Shown here in pieces: positions 24,374-35,524 of a stretch of DNA of 64,000 bases (the first letter of the stretch is position 1; each line of letters starts with the position of its first letter). Source of the stretch: Bombardia bombarda (lineage: Eukaryota; Ascomycota; Sordariomycetes; Sordariales; Lasiosphaeriaceae). Location: the NCBI GenBank assembly GCA_030512295.1, contig JAULSR010000002.1, positions 2,542,001-2,606,000 on the forward strand. Direction: 5' to 3'. The position numbers and the translations under genes are program-made. Below the pieces are notes generated by a model. The model saw only the letters and a program-made list of their open reading frames with translations. It did not search any database and was not told the origin of the DNA.

Positions 24374-26759
24374 CTTGAATGGCTCAGGCTGCTGCCTCTG
24401 TGATTAAAGAACTACACGAGCGTGATGAGCTCAACCGCCCATATGTAAAGGATGCTCGTCCCGGTGTCGTCGTCGTCGTCGCTTTTGCAAGTCGCAACCC
24501 TGCCCACCGTCGACTGAATTCTATGCGTGATTCTTGTTGCGCGTTTCCGACATGTCACCGATGAAGAACAGAGAGAAGGGCATCAACAAAGTGGGTGACA
24601 GTTTTCGACATGGCACACAGTCCCTCTTTCTCTCTCTTTCGCGCCCGTGGGCACCACCTCAGTCTTACGGCTTGGCGTGTTTAAGCGTTCGAGAGTAGCG
24701 CCAACAGCGCCGCATCACGAAATCCGTTACCCGTCCCGCTTAGCCTTATTGAACGACCCTTTCTCCAGGCTGTCATCCCTGATAGGCTCGGTTGGCGGTG
24801 GCACAACGGGGGCTAGGATCTCGATGGCGGAACTCCCTGAGGCCCTTGTTAACATGATGTTAGGGGCCCCGATTAAATTGCGCGAATCAAGTTATGATCC
24901 GCTTACAACGGGGGGGGGGGGTATGGAAATAAGACAGACACAGAGACAGACTCCTTCGTATGTCCAATAACCACGAATTGGTATTCGTTCGACTTTGCCT
25001 CCAGCTTGCCTTAACACGAAAAAGAGAGGGGGGCCCGGGTCCCTATCCATTAGCCAGCCGGGGTATATTCCGGGTGCAATCGAAGGGGAGCAATCACGGT
25101 TTAATCCTTACCGCCCACGCGAACGAGCAAGGTTGGGCATCGAGTGCCACTTCCATGAACTGCCGGTACACAAACTCCCACGATGGAAGCGGCGCAGTTC
25201 CAGCTCTTTGGGTATGCGCCCTTGGCATCCTATCAAGTCCTGTTGCACAACTGTTGATCTCTTATTGTTGAAACTCCCGTCGCTCCTACGCCGCAATTCT
25301 ATGCGGACATGCTAGCTGAGACGGCGACCGCATTACGACCTGCACGGTTCTGCATAGCACGTGTGTGCATACCAGGTTTCGACGATGTGTTCAAGTGGCG
25401 ATGGCGGTGATGGTATACAAATACTAGGAGGCCGAGAAAGAATCTTGCGACACCCGCGCTTATCTCGGTGGCTGCGTTACAGGTTGACCACAGATACAGA
25501 TACTGGCCCAATTACAACGCGAGGAGGGGGGCCAGTACCGGGCCTCTGGGCCTGGAAGCGACGGGACCGACTGACTGGAGAGGGGAATGTAACAGAAGAC
25601 GAGCTTTTTCTTTCCATGCACACACACACACTATGCTGATACACAAGCACACAATCTCGTGAACTTCCCAAGCTCTCGGGTTCGTCAGTGCTAAGGGGCG
25701 AAAAAAGGGGGGCCGCGCGCTTATGGAAAAAGACGCCATTCGGCTGCCCGCCCCTACCCTACTCTTCGCATCCCGTCGTCATATCTCTAACTTTATCCCA
25801 ACCTACATACGGCTTACTTACATCGGTCATTGAATCTCCTCACGGCGGCGGCTAATAGAGAATCGATTGGCTTACGCAAGGTCGAACTCGAACAGCCATG
25901 TTCGAAGCGGACAAATACGGTGCACCACAAATACACCTACCCTTCTACCTTCTTGTATACACGTGGTTGCTGACTCACGACTGGCTTAGCAGGATAGGAG
26001 GTCAGGCATGTCCTGGGATTTCCAAGGGGGCTCTTATGGTCCTCAAAGTTGGGGTTTGAAGAGACACACAGACAATGGAAGCCGCGGTGCTCGCAAGCGA
26101 AGCTCCTTTTATATCCATCATGGCTGTTGGTAGGACACAAGTTTCGTGATCTTGCATTTTTCGGTTTCTCCATGCAAAGCAAGCATTACTAGCATACTTC
26201 TAAATCACTTCAAGTTGCCAAGTGGCTGTTGTTATGTATGTTCCAACAACGGCGTGCACCATTTATATTGACCTAGGTATCTAGTCGTCCAGGTCTACAG
26301 CTCTCCCGCTGCCATATGTATGCTGGGGCAAGCCTCCCGACGTCCCTTTTCCCAATGTCCACCTCCAATTATATTCCCCAGTACGTAAATTACATAGTTT
26401 CTCTTATGTTCTCCTTCCTTTGCTTGAGGAGACCATATCGTTGCTTCGTTCCCTTTCCGGCGCTCGCTCATTTTCATTACTTTTATTCATAACAATTGAC
26501 GCCCCCCTTGGCCCAATGCCCTCCCTACATACGCCTTAACCAGTCCCATATCCCAGTCAATCTCTTCCTATCCTATCCATCGCGCGAGCTTACTGGTCTT
26601 GGTATCAAAAGCTCTTTTCCTCCTTTTCATTCTCATGAATGTGTATATCCCTCCTCTCTCCCCCTCTCATATAAGATGGTCGCTTGGTTGGCCAAGTGTG
26701 ATGGGTAGCTCGCGGTGATGAAGTCTTTTACCGGGTGCTATTTTATCCCCAATATTGAT

Positions 26760-26895
26760 AAAATGCTGCCAGTGGTGGTGGTAGCCGGTGATGATAATGG
26801 CCGTTTGTGATGGTGGCTGACGATAGATGCTGCCAGTGATGATGGCGGCCGGTGGTGATGGTAGTTGACGGTGATGGCGTCCAGTGATGATAGCT
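26760..26895. repeat. imperfect GTGATGATGG-type repeat block
   Basis: Variants of GCCAGTGATGATGGCGGCCGGTG recur about three to four times with substitutions and small gaps. They look like an old, diverging minisatellite. No open frame uses it convincingly. Confidence 0.6.
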
Positions 26896-27004
26896 AGAAG
26901 AGCTTAGTGGCGATAACCGCTAAGGGGAAGCATGACCCTGATCGTCTAAGCCTCTCAGGAAAATAAATTCGCCTAGAGTAGGCATGAATCAATCGAATAG
27001 GCTA

Positions 27005-27073
27005 TTGATAGCTCAAGTAATGTTGTTGATAGCTCAAGTAATATTGTTGATAGCTCAAGTAATGTTGTTGATA
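27005..27073. repeat. 21-bp tandem repeat, about 3.3 copies
   Basis: The unit TTGATAGCTCAAGTAATGTTG starts at 27005, 27026 and 27047, with one A/G difference in the second copy and a partial fourth copy. The unit length is a multiple of three, so a minus-strand frame through it reads a seven-residue repeat. Confidence 0.9.
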
Positions 27074-27562
27074 CAACATAATGTTAAGGATGAATAAGAG
27101 GGAAGAGAGGATGATGAGGAAGAGAGTCGCATGGGCCAGTGCCCAATTTTGAAGATCTCCTGTTTGATGTTGATGCGCAGAGTGCAGAATGAGCCACACC
27201 GTGCGAAGCCGTAATGGAGTGGTATTTCTGAGGGCTTGTATACTCAGTTATGAGGTGGCTCGCGTGGTGTCGTGATTTGTTTCTTGGCAGTCTCCTGAAT
27301 GCTTAAGGCTGTGTGGTCTTTGACTGTCGAGAGATAGATGAGGTGAGAGGGTAGATGGCAAGTGCCTGAAGTCTTTACTCTGTCTTATGACTTTTTCGTG
27401 CTTAATTTTGAGTGTTCCGTCCCTTATCATGGCATGACCTGACTGGTAGCCAGAGGATGTATGTTGGGACTGGTCTTTTTTGTTTGCTCACAATGGTCTT
27501 GTCGTTCATATCGCTGTGTCCTCGGCTAGTCGCCAGGTAGTGGTTGTTGTGTTTTGCTATTG

Positions 27563-27564
<2 letters not shown>

Positions 27565-27597
<33 letters not shown>

Positions 27598-27637
27598 TGT
27601 TCTTGGATGATGATGATGATTGATGATGATGATGATG
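27565..27637. repeat. CT dinucleotide and GAT trinucleotide microsatellites
   Basis: About 14 CT units end near 27592; GAT units run from about 27606 to 27637 with one slip. They lie in the probable 3' untranslated region of the minus-strand gene ending at 27713. Confidence 0.85.
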
Positions 27638-27712
27638 TCGTCGTCTTCATGCCGGGAAATGACAATATATATCGATGTCAATCCGGACACACTCCCCAAT
27701 AGGCAGGCAGCC

Positions 27713-28657
27713 TTACTCCGAGTGCTCGTCTCCGCCATCGTACCCGCAATCTTCATAAATATGCCCCAAAGCATTGCGACGACGGTCGTTACCAGCCTTG
27801 CGAAGACGATCTTGGAACGTAGCAGTCTCAACCATCTCCTCGTCCTCGTCCATTTCATCGTCGGGCAGCTTGAGATGGCGTCTTCTGCTCTGAATCCACT
27901 CAGCCCGCTTGGCCTCGCTCATGCCGTCGACTTGGTCGTCGATCATCCTGCGCGGGCGGATCTTGCCAGTGACCCAGTCCTTCTTCCAGGCGATCGGGCG
28001 GCTGTTCCTGCTCTCGTGGCGGTACCAGACGGGCGGCAGGAAGCTGGCTCCGCGGGGCGCGGAGGCATGCTGCTGTTGCATCCAGGCCACGGCCGTGTAG
28101 CAGAGCTCTTTCTCACGGGCACGCTGTTGGTCCTCGCTGGAGAGTGACGACGACGACGACAGGTAGGGGGACGACAGGTAGGGGAACGGCAGCGAGGACG
28201 GCGTCGGGTATGGCGGCGAGCATGACGAAGAGGAGGACGACGACGACAGCGAGGCTTGATGGTGGTGCTTCTGTTGCTGGTATTGGTGGTGCAGCTTGGC
28301 CTTCTTGGCTGGGCTGCCGGGAGGGGTGCGCAGGCGGGGGCGGATGGACAGGACCATGGGGCTGTGGTGGCTGCCAGCGCCAGCGCCGCCGCTTTCCTCG
28401 ACGTCCTCGTCCTGGCTTTCGGCCTTGCGCTTGGTCCTGATGGCCAGCCCGACTCCGGGGTTGCCCCTGGGGCTGGTGGGGTCATTGGCCGGGGGAGGGG
28501 AGAGGAAAGGGGCTGCGTTGCCGTTGCCGTTGCCGTTGCCGTTGGCATGGTGGCCGCGGATGGGAAGCTCGTAGGCGCGCTGCTGGCCTTGAGCAGCGCC
28601 CTGACGTTGAGGGACCTTGGTCCAGTCGGGAGAAGAGGAAACGAAGGGGCTCGACAT
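27713..28657 (-). CDS. unknown Ser/Pro-rich, probably nuclear protein
   Basis: A single exon of 314 codons. I do not recognise the family. The N-terminal 200 residues are low in complexity: an Asn-Gly repeat from residue ~40, basic clusters KRKAE and KKAKL that could be nuclear localisation signals, a His/Gln patch and a long serine run. The C-terminal 120 residues look folded or conserved: ELCYTAVAWMQQQHASAP, FLPPVWYRHESRN, RPIAWKKDWVTGKIRPRRM and ATFQDRLRKAGNDRRRNALG, ending in an acidic tail. Coding status is supported by codon-level periodicity, the absence of stops, and the ordered C-terminal segment. A regulatory or chromatin role would be a guess. Confidence 0.72.
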   Translation of the reverse strand: MSSPFVSSSPDWTKVPQRQGAAQGQQRAYELPIRGHHANGNGNGNGNAAPFLSPPPANDPTSPRGNPGVGLAIRTKRKAESQDEDVEESGGAGAGSHHSPMVLSIRPRLRTPPGSPAKKAKLHHQYQQQKHHHQASLSSSSSSSSCSPPYPTPSSLPFPYLSSPYLSSSSSLSSEDQQRAREKELCYTAVAWMQQQHASAPRGASFLPPVWYRHESRNSRPIAWKKDWVTGKIRPRRMIDDQVDGMSEAKRAEWIQSRRRHLKLPDDEMDEDEEMVETATFQDRLRKAGNDRRRNALGHIYEDCGYDGGDEHSE

Positions 28658-30647
28658 CTTGATTGTCGGGATGTGATCAGGTCAATTGTCGAGGGGAATT
28701 GGTTTATGAGTAACTTGATGGTTGCTCGTTCTCGACGATTAGGAAAAGGAAATTGGGAAGATTGGTGGGTGAGTTTGTTTGTGAGGGGGAGCGCGGGAGT
28801 GAGTGGGTGAGTAAGAGGTGAGGTTGGGTGAGTGAGGTAGATGGCGAAGAAGTTGCAAGAAAGGTTGCAAAAAGAAAAAGCGAGAAAGTGAGGTAGGTGA
28901 GAAGGTTAGAGTTGGAAAAGGTGGAAAGTTTTTTGGGCTGCGAGTCTGGCAGTCGAAATTTTATTCCCAGCCGGTGAGTGCAGAAGGCGAGAGAGGCAGG
29001 TCGTTGTCTGATAGGTCGAGGCCGAGATCAGACGACAGAGTCCAGCGGGTAAACTTATGTGAAGTAGGCTCGCACAAGACTTGAAAGAGCTACCTGGTCC
29101 TGTTGTTCCCCTGGCGTTATAGGCACCTAACCAACTGGCAAGAGGTGTGGTCGGCTGGGTAGTTGAGGGGGTAGATAAGTAGGTCGGCGTGGTTGAGTTG
29201 TCTGCCGGGCGTTGTCACACAGGGGCTGTTGTCCGGTGGTGTTATGCGTCAGACGAACAATAGTAGCAACTGGCTCGAAAAAAATGTATGGTTAGAATGG
29301 GATAGTCCTATTGTTCTTCTGGCTGGCCAGGACAGCCACTTTATAAGTTACTTCTACACCTTTCTCCGAAGCTCAAGGTCCACACATTGGCGTATGTGTG
29401 TCTCCTGTCGGAGATGCCTTTGTTTACTTTAACCCTATTCTGCCCCCAACTGCCATGAGTTTCTCCAACAGTCTTTGAACTCAGTTCCGATGCTTTTTGG
29501 ATTGCTGAAAAGTTTTTGAGGGTATGCTTAGCTCTTCCTTATGCACATGGCACATGCCAGTTTGCGTGGGCTGAACTGTTTCAATCCCCAGCTAGTATCA
29601 ACATCTTGTGGCCTACCAAGGGGCTGCGGCTGGCACTCAGAACAACATTTCCAGACGAGATGTCATTTTGCAGAGCGGAGAAAGAATACATTGTGAGTGA
29701 TAGCTTTATTTATTGCATGGAAGAACGTTCTACCTATAAAGGAGTGTGTCTGGTGCATGTAAACCATCAATCAAAAAGCGTGTCTACACCCACCATTGTT
29801 AAGTACAAACAGACTTTCCGATTGTGACTGCAGTTTATACGTACTATAAAGCAAACAGACACAGCTTTGCTTGCACGTACGTAAAACCGAGATCAGTGCT
29901 AGTGCAAAGAGAGTCGCACGATCTTCGTTTTTGACTTGACTTGTACGCTCAACAGGGTGACTCACTTTCTTCAAGCCATGACTTACAGAAATATGGTCGA
30001 CTTTAGACTCTGCGTATCTTAAAAATTAGGTAAATTCTGCTATTGGGTTTACGAAACTAATAAAGGGGGTCACAGGGTGTGTACCTAGGAAGCTTGTCGT
30101 TGTTAAAATGTGGGTTGTGGCTTTTGCTTCCCCGGATTTTGTGCTGAAGTCATGGATTGCCTGGCTACGTAATGATATGGATTCTGGGGAAGGTCGGGTC
30201 GAAATGAACAGAGCCATAACAAAAAACTTACCAAACACCGACAGATCAGGCGCAAAACTATCAAAATCATACATCTTTCGTATTAGGGTCGCTTAGCTAT
30301 TAATCTATATAAGGGCCCATCTCATCATAGTATCATATTCTCGGCTACAGAGTTGAGTCGGTGCCTGCGACATCGGACCCACCTGCCCGTCCATTTCGTA
30401 CATGTGCTCGGGGAGGAGCAGCTTCTCTTTGCTCGCATTTTCCATGCATTTGCACTCATCGTTGGTCGTCATGTTCCAACCTCTTCTAAAGCCACAGATC
30501 TGACTTCCACTCCCAGATGCCCTGTGACTGCTGGTATCTCCGAGAGCTGATTGGACTTTGCTGCAACTTGCCACCGAGCGAAATTCGCTACCGGGCGCTC
30601 TGCTACGCTCTCAACCAAAAGTTTAACGTTGTCGCCACCGTATCTGC
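28658..30647. other. 2 kb intergenic region
   Basis: It holds the upstream region of the unknown nuclear-type gene and the 3' region of the phospholipid methyltransferase gene. The part next to 28660 is rich in GTGAG/GGTGAG words. No convincing coding sequence or RNA gene was seen. Confidence 0.55.
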
Positions 30648-31495
30648 TCAAAGCTCCTTCTTCCCCTCGACCTTCTTGGCCTTCTTGGCGCTGCTGATAG
30701 CAGCCGTCTGCTGGCCGCGCTTGGCATAGATACCAGCGGTGAAGGGGTTCTCGTACTGGATGGCGACCAGGTAGACGACCAGCACGACGCCGGTGAGGAA
30801 GATGCCGGCGGGCTTGCCGTAGACCAGGGCGCTGCCGAGGAAGCTCATGGTGGAGCCGTAGTACATGGGGGCATTTGTGATGTTGAAGGGGAAGCCCGTG
30901 ACGATGTCATCCATCAGGATGCCAAAGTAGTCGCCCAGGAAGGTGCCCGTGATGCCGAGCTGCCATGTCGACGAGATGACCAAGAGGTTGCCAAATGCGA
31001 GGAGGACGTAGCCGGCGTAGGTGGGGAGGTCGCCCTCGAGGAGCGGGTGCGAGGGCTGGGCGCGTAGGGCGCGCTCGTAGAGGAAGTCGCGGAGGAGGCC
31101 GAGCGAGAAGATGGTCACGGCCAGGGCGTAGCAGCCAGCTTGGGCGCTGCCGAAGGCGCGGGTGATGAATCTGGTGCGGTACTCTGAAGTTGTGGGTGTT
31201 ATGTTAGTGATCGGGTTTTGGAGCTGTCACGCAGCAAGGAAGTGCGGGCGAACCTCGGCGGGCGACAATGCTGTGATAAAGTTAGTAAAAGTGTCAAGAG
31301 GGCTGAAGTTTAGATGGTGTTTTGTCTTACTTCCAAAAGGTTGGGTTGAAGGCAATAGCGAAGGTCGAGACTATATCCCATGGCAATTAGCAGCTGGCAT
31401 ATTTGGTCGGGCATCTTGTAGATAAGCTACGTACTCAACAAGCTCCTCTGACTAAAGTCCACCAGGTGGGAGTAGGGTTCGAGAAAGGACGACAT
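30648..31495 (-). CDS. OPI3: phosphatidyl-N-methylethanolamine N-methyltransferase (OPI3 type)
   Basis: Four exons, 31495-31435, 31370-31331, 31270-31254 and 31183-30648, give 217 residues. The enzyme makes phosphatidylcholine by the last two SAM-dependent methylations of the PE methylation route, in the ER membrane. Signatures are FNPTFWNIVARREYRTRF near the N terminus, YALAVTIFSLGLLRDFLYERAL, GNLLVISSTWQLGITGTFLGDYFGIL and FPFNITNAPMYYGSTM, with several membrane segments and a Lys-rich C terminus ending KKEL. Length fits the family (about 200 residues). Exon 3 is only 17 nt, but frame and family sequence both require it. Introns are 64, 60 and 70 bp. The gene shares a 586-bp upstream region with the divergent gene at 32082. 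Confidence 0.93.
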
Positions 31496-32081
31496 GGTGA
31501 AGAATTATGGTTGGTAGCTTTTGGGTATCTAGAAGGAAAGAGAAGGAAAAAAAAGTAAACAAGGAGATCCTCCCAGCGAACTTGGCCAGTAATGACAGAT
31601 ATGGGGTATGGGGATGGTAGGTACCTTGTGGACGGGGAAGGCGACGGAAACGGTGAGAGCTTCAAGTGGAGTTCGACGGGCCCACAGGATTTACATAATT
31701 TTCAATAATTGCACCTGAGCCGACGACTTCCCGACGTTGAGGGTTGGGGTCGGTTGCGGCGTCATCGGTGCCCACTATGCACCCCTTGCAGTTTAGTGCA
31801 GATCCAGGCACCCTAACGCGCTAGGAATGCTAGAGCTACCCCTCCACGCCCCATGGAAGGAGCTCCCTCCATGTCGCATCTTGGACAACGGCAACGGGCC
31901 AATGAGCCAGCCAATCTCCAATGAAACCAAGCGAGACCAGATTGCACATGGGGCCACGCATTTACGAGAGAGCTCCAAGAGCATCAACAGCTGGCTGTTG
32001 ACTACGAATAATAACACTTATCTTCATCTTACTCAAGTCTTATCTATGCTCACCAGTTGACATCTCACTATTGTCATAGCC
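31496..32081. promoter_or_regulatory. divergent promoter region, OPI3-type / spermidine-synthase-like gene
   Basis: Two head-to-head genes share this 586 bp. CCAATCTCCAATGAAACC with two CCAAT words lies near 31910-31925. No coding sequence was seen. Confidence 0.55.
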
Positions 32082-34041
32082 ATGGCGCCAAAACCGGCCA
32101 AAGCTGGGAAATCACCCAAACCGCCAAAACAGTCTTCTAGTAAGGGCACATCAGTCCTGCCAGAAGACATCGACCCAAACTCATCCTTCACACCCGAGAG
32201 CTTCGAGAGAGAACTCAAAGCGCTCGCCGCAAAAGCCAAAGATGAGACCTGGACCAAGTTCGCCGCCGAGCAGGCCTCCATCTACCTCAAGTCCATCGCC
32301 CTCATAAGCCTCATGGCCGTCTACTCCAAGGCCTCCCAGTCAGCCCTATCCCCCGTCTACGGCTCCATCCCGGCATCGAGATGGCACGCCAAGGTCGTCA
32401 TCGCCGCCTGCTTCACCGGCTGGTCCTCCAACCTGTTCCTCAGCCGCAGCCTGCCCTTCAAGCCCGCCCTGCTGCTGCCCGTCATCGCCATCTACATCCC
32501 CACCGTCCAGTACTTCCTCTTCCAGCTCAGCGACCAGTTCACGGCCTACTGGGGCCCCCTGATCACCGAGGCCCTCACCCTCTTCCCCCTCATGGCCCTC
32601 TCCGCCGCGTGCGTCGCCACCCGTCTAGACGGAGCCGATCTGAGCCGTCTACCCGGGTGGATGGCTGACGCTACCCCCGGTCTGGGGTCGTACTCGCTGT
32701 ACAAGGCCATCGAGGTCTTGTTTGGCCGGCTGGCCGAGGCGTACGTGGGCAAGTCCTTCTTCAACACCCGGCTCGGCACTGAGGTTGCGCTGGCGGCGTC
32801 ATACACGCTGTTCGCGCCCTCGAAGCTGCTCGTCTTTGCGCTGCCGGCGCTGCTGCACACGGCGCTTCTGAACACGCATGTGCCGACGCCGATGGCGCTG
32901 GCGTCGTTGAATTCTACGCTCAACTCGCAAGGGTGGATTATTCTGGACAGGCAGGAGTCGTTGACTGGGTATATCTCAGTCATTGAGAGCATGAAGGATG
33001 GGTTCCGGGTTATGAGATGCGATCATAGCATTTTGGGCGGCGAGTGGGTCAAGTTCATTGGCCAGGGCCAGTTCAAGGGCAACAAGGTCGCCGAGCCCAT
33101 TTATGGGGTCTTTGCCATGTTAGAGGCTGTCAGGCTGGTCGAGGTTCCAGAGCCTGTCCCGGATGATAAAGCTAAGGCTCTCGTTATGTAAGTCGAAAAC
33201 GGATATTCCTCGCAACTCTGGTAAAAGCCAACCCTGAGCTAACAACCACTCCTTGCTTCTAGCGGACTGGGCGTCGGTACCACGCCAGGTGCCCTGGTGG
33301 CGCATGGGATCGACACAACCGTGGTGGAGATTGACCCCGTCGTCCATGACTTCGCAATAAAGTACTTTCAGCTCCCGAGCAACCACAACGCCGTGATTGA
33401 GGACGCGGTCGCCTACACCGACAGACTCGCAACCGCCGGCGATGAGCACTTTGACTACATCATCCACGACGTCTTCACGGGAGGCGCCGAGCCCGTCGCT
33501 CTATTCACTCTTGAATTTCTCCAGAACCTAAACGCGCTGCTCACCCCCGGCGGCGTCATTGCTATTGTAAGCGCACTCATCATCATCACAAACCCCCCCT
33601 AAAAATCATACAAACACCCCTCCTAACACACCACCAGAACTACGCAGGCGACTTCCTCCTCCCCCGCCCAAAGTCATCGTCCAGACCATCAGGCAGGTGT
33701 TTCCCTCGTGCCGCATCTTCCGCGAGCACCCGCGCGACCCTGCCGAGGTGGCCAAGCACGGCCAGGACTTCACCAACATGGTCATCTTCTGCACCAAGCA
33801 GCCGCGCGCCATCTCGTTCCGCCCGCCCGCCGCCGCGGACCTGCTCAACAGCCCGTCGAGGGACGCGTTTTTGCTGCCCAAGCACGAGGTCACGGATGAT
33901 GACTTTGTGGCTGGCGAGGACGGCGATGTTTTGAGGCGGAATGACACGGCTAAGTTGGTCAAGTGGCATGAGACGAGCGCGCTGGGGCATTGGACGGTTA
34001 TGCGGACGGTGTTGCCGGCGGTGGTTTGGGAGGGTTGGTGA
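32082..34041 (+). CDS. membrane protein with spermidine-synthase-like methyltransferase domain
   Basis: Three exons: 32082-33187, 33263-33566 and 33638-34041. The product is about 604 residues if one frame break is allowed for. The N terminus is Lys/Pro-rich, then several hydrophobic segments span roughly residues 70-280. The C-terminal half is a Rossmann-fold domain like spermidine synthases: glycine motif IGLGVGTTPGAL, acidic VVEIDPVVHDFA, VIEDAVAYTDR, DYIIHDVFTGG, and GQDFTNMVIF. The usual aminopropyltransferase active-site acid motif is not obvious (HDVFTGG stands in its place), so a polyamine role is not assured; a SAM-dependent transferase is the safer call. The frame breaks in the C-run at 33661-33665: before it the reading is NYAGDFLL, after it PKVIVQTIRQVFPSC in another frame. 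One extra C joins them. Confidence 0.8.
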
Positions 34042-35095
34042 GTGGGGGTTGTATTATGTATATAGGAGATGATGTGTGTTGAAAACAATAGTCACTTTGT
34101 TTAAGTTGTTGGTGTATGTGTAACTTTCGTTATTGCACAGCTTGACAAGAGTTGTGGGTGACTAAGGGATCTACAAGGAGGCTGATATAGCGTAATGAAA
34201 GCCCCTGTATGATCTGAGCATAAGTAACATGTATATGGTATACTGTCCGAGACCCTATGGCGCCTGAGACAACGAAGGCACCGAAAACAGAATCCGACCA
34301 AAGAAAAAGAGAAAACCTCTTCAGAAATGTGATGGGAGGAACTGAGATGGAATCCAATCAAGACACAGAGGTAAAGAATACAATGTGAAGAAAATAAGCC
34401 TGAATATGCAGCAGCAGAATGAAACAGAAGAAAGGGAATTGTTTAGTAACCACGAAGAAAGTTCAGACATCTCATTCACAATTACAAATACCTGACGTAA
34501 TTTTCCAATCGAGTTTCTATCACAATGGCACCTTGCACATCAAGATTTACCGGATCCTTGACCAATTCAGCTCATGAACCCCAGCAGAAATGCATCCTTT
34601 TTAATTTTGTTCACAAATTGATGCTCAGTTGGGTAATTGAAATTGTATCGATGGGAACGCAAAATTCCATTCCAAGTAATAACATGCATGAGGCTGGCTA
34701 CCTGTGTTACCACCCTTTGTCACAGCCCATGTAAAACCACGGTGCTGAATCAATTGGGGTTTTGTCTTCAAACTTTCCCACCCCCTTTAAATCATCCAGC
34801 AGTCAACATCGCACCTTCACCCACAGCAACAATCCCACCGCAAACCACATACATATCCACAAACAACAACCGGTTATCCCTATCAGTCGTACCAGCATAC
34901 TCTATTTTCTATCGCAACAAAGCACAAAAGACCAACATTTACCCACAAAACCGGTCACTCACTCACAGACCCGATATCAGCCACCGATCGCCACCATCAG
35001 CATACCATAAACACATACCTACCTCGTCCAATCACTCAACTTAAAAACCCACCCATCCAACCAAACACCCAACCACCCACCTCCGCAAAAAAAAA
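34042..35095. other. 1.05 kb intergenic region
   Basis: Both flanking genes run rightward, so it holds a 3' region and then a promoter. The right part (34790-35090) is rich in CCA/ACA and poor in G, typical of a fungal 5' untranslated region. An A-run ends directly at the next ATG. No gene was seen. Confidence 0.55.
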
Positions 35096-35524
35096 ATGAC
35101 CTGGCTCTCCTCAGCCAAAGCCCCCCTCCTCCTCCACCTCCTCATCGAGACCCCCGCCGCCCTCTCCTTCCTTCTCCACCCGCAAGCCCAGCTCCCCGGC
35201 GCCTCCGACGACGCCAAACTCATCCTCCGCAGCTACGGCGGCCTTCTCCTCTCCACCAACCTCGTCTGCCTCACACTGCTTCTCGACGGGACGACGTCAA
35301 CAACAATGGCGGCGCGCATCACACTCTGCTTGGGCTTGTACCATGCATGGCCCATCTACCGGGCGGTTTCGCGAATCCGTCGTTATGGGAGGGTTGCGAG
35401 TGGTCCACCAAAGGAAAAGGGGGCGGTAACGGTGCTCGGGGGCCCGGCGTTGCATTTTGTTGTGCATGTTGTGTGTCTGGTGGCGCTTGTGGGGGGCGGG
35501 CTGGTTGGTATGGATAGGATATAA
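35096..35524 (+). CDS. small four-segment membrane protein, unknown function
   Basis: A single exon encoding 142 residues. About four hydrophobic segments are visible: residues ~10-27 (LLLHLLIETPAALSFLL), ~47-63 (YGGLLLSTNLVCLTLLL), ~72-90 and ~118-138. Between the third and fourth is a basic loop (SRIRRYGRVASGPPKEKG). The reading frame, codon bias and strong C-to-G composition change along the gene match the neighbours and support coding. I do not recognise the family with confidence; no catalytic motif is visible. Confidence 0.72.
   Translation: MTWLSSAKAPLLLHLLIETPAALSFLLHPQAQLPGASDDAKLILRSYGGLLLSTNLVCLTLLLDGTTSTTMAARITLCLGLYHAWPIYRAVSRIRRYGRVASGPPKEKGAVTVLGGPALHFVVHVVCLVALVGGGLVGMDRI

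Larger units (their letters stand above)
24374..27712. other. 3.3 kb gene-free region
   Basis: This is the longest gap in the window. It has no open frame with coding character. It includes a run of about 11 G near 24909, GATGGTGGC-type imperfect repeats at 26760-26895, three 21-bp tandem repeats at 27005-27073, and a CT microsatellite followed by a GAT microsatellite at 27565-27637. Base composition does not look RIP-mutated (it is not strongly AT-rich). It may hold a non-coding RNA, but nothing in the sequence proves this. Confidence 0.55.

Noticed and set aside
24374..27712. Possible RIP-inactivated transposon in the large gap
   Set aside because: The region is not strongly AT-rich, has no terminal repeats and shows no reverse transcriptase or transposase fragments in any frame.
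35096..35524. Possibility that the small membrane protein frame is spurious
   Set aside because: It has four well-spaced hydrophobic segments, an ATG at the end of a typical leader, and the same codon-bias gradient as real neighbours, so it was kept.
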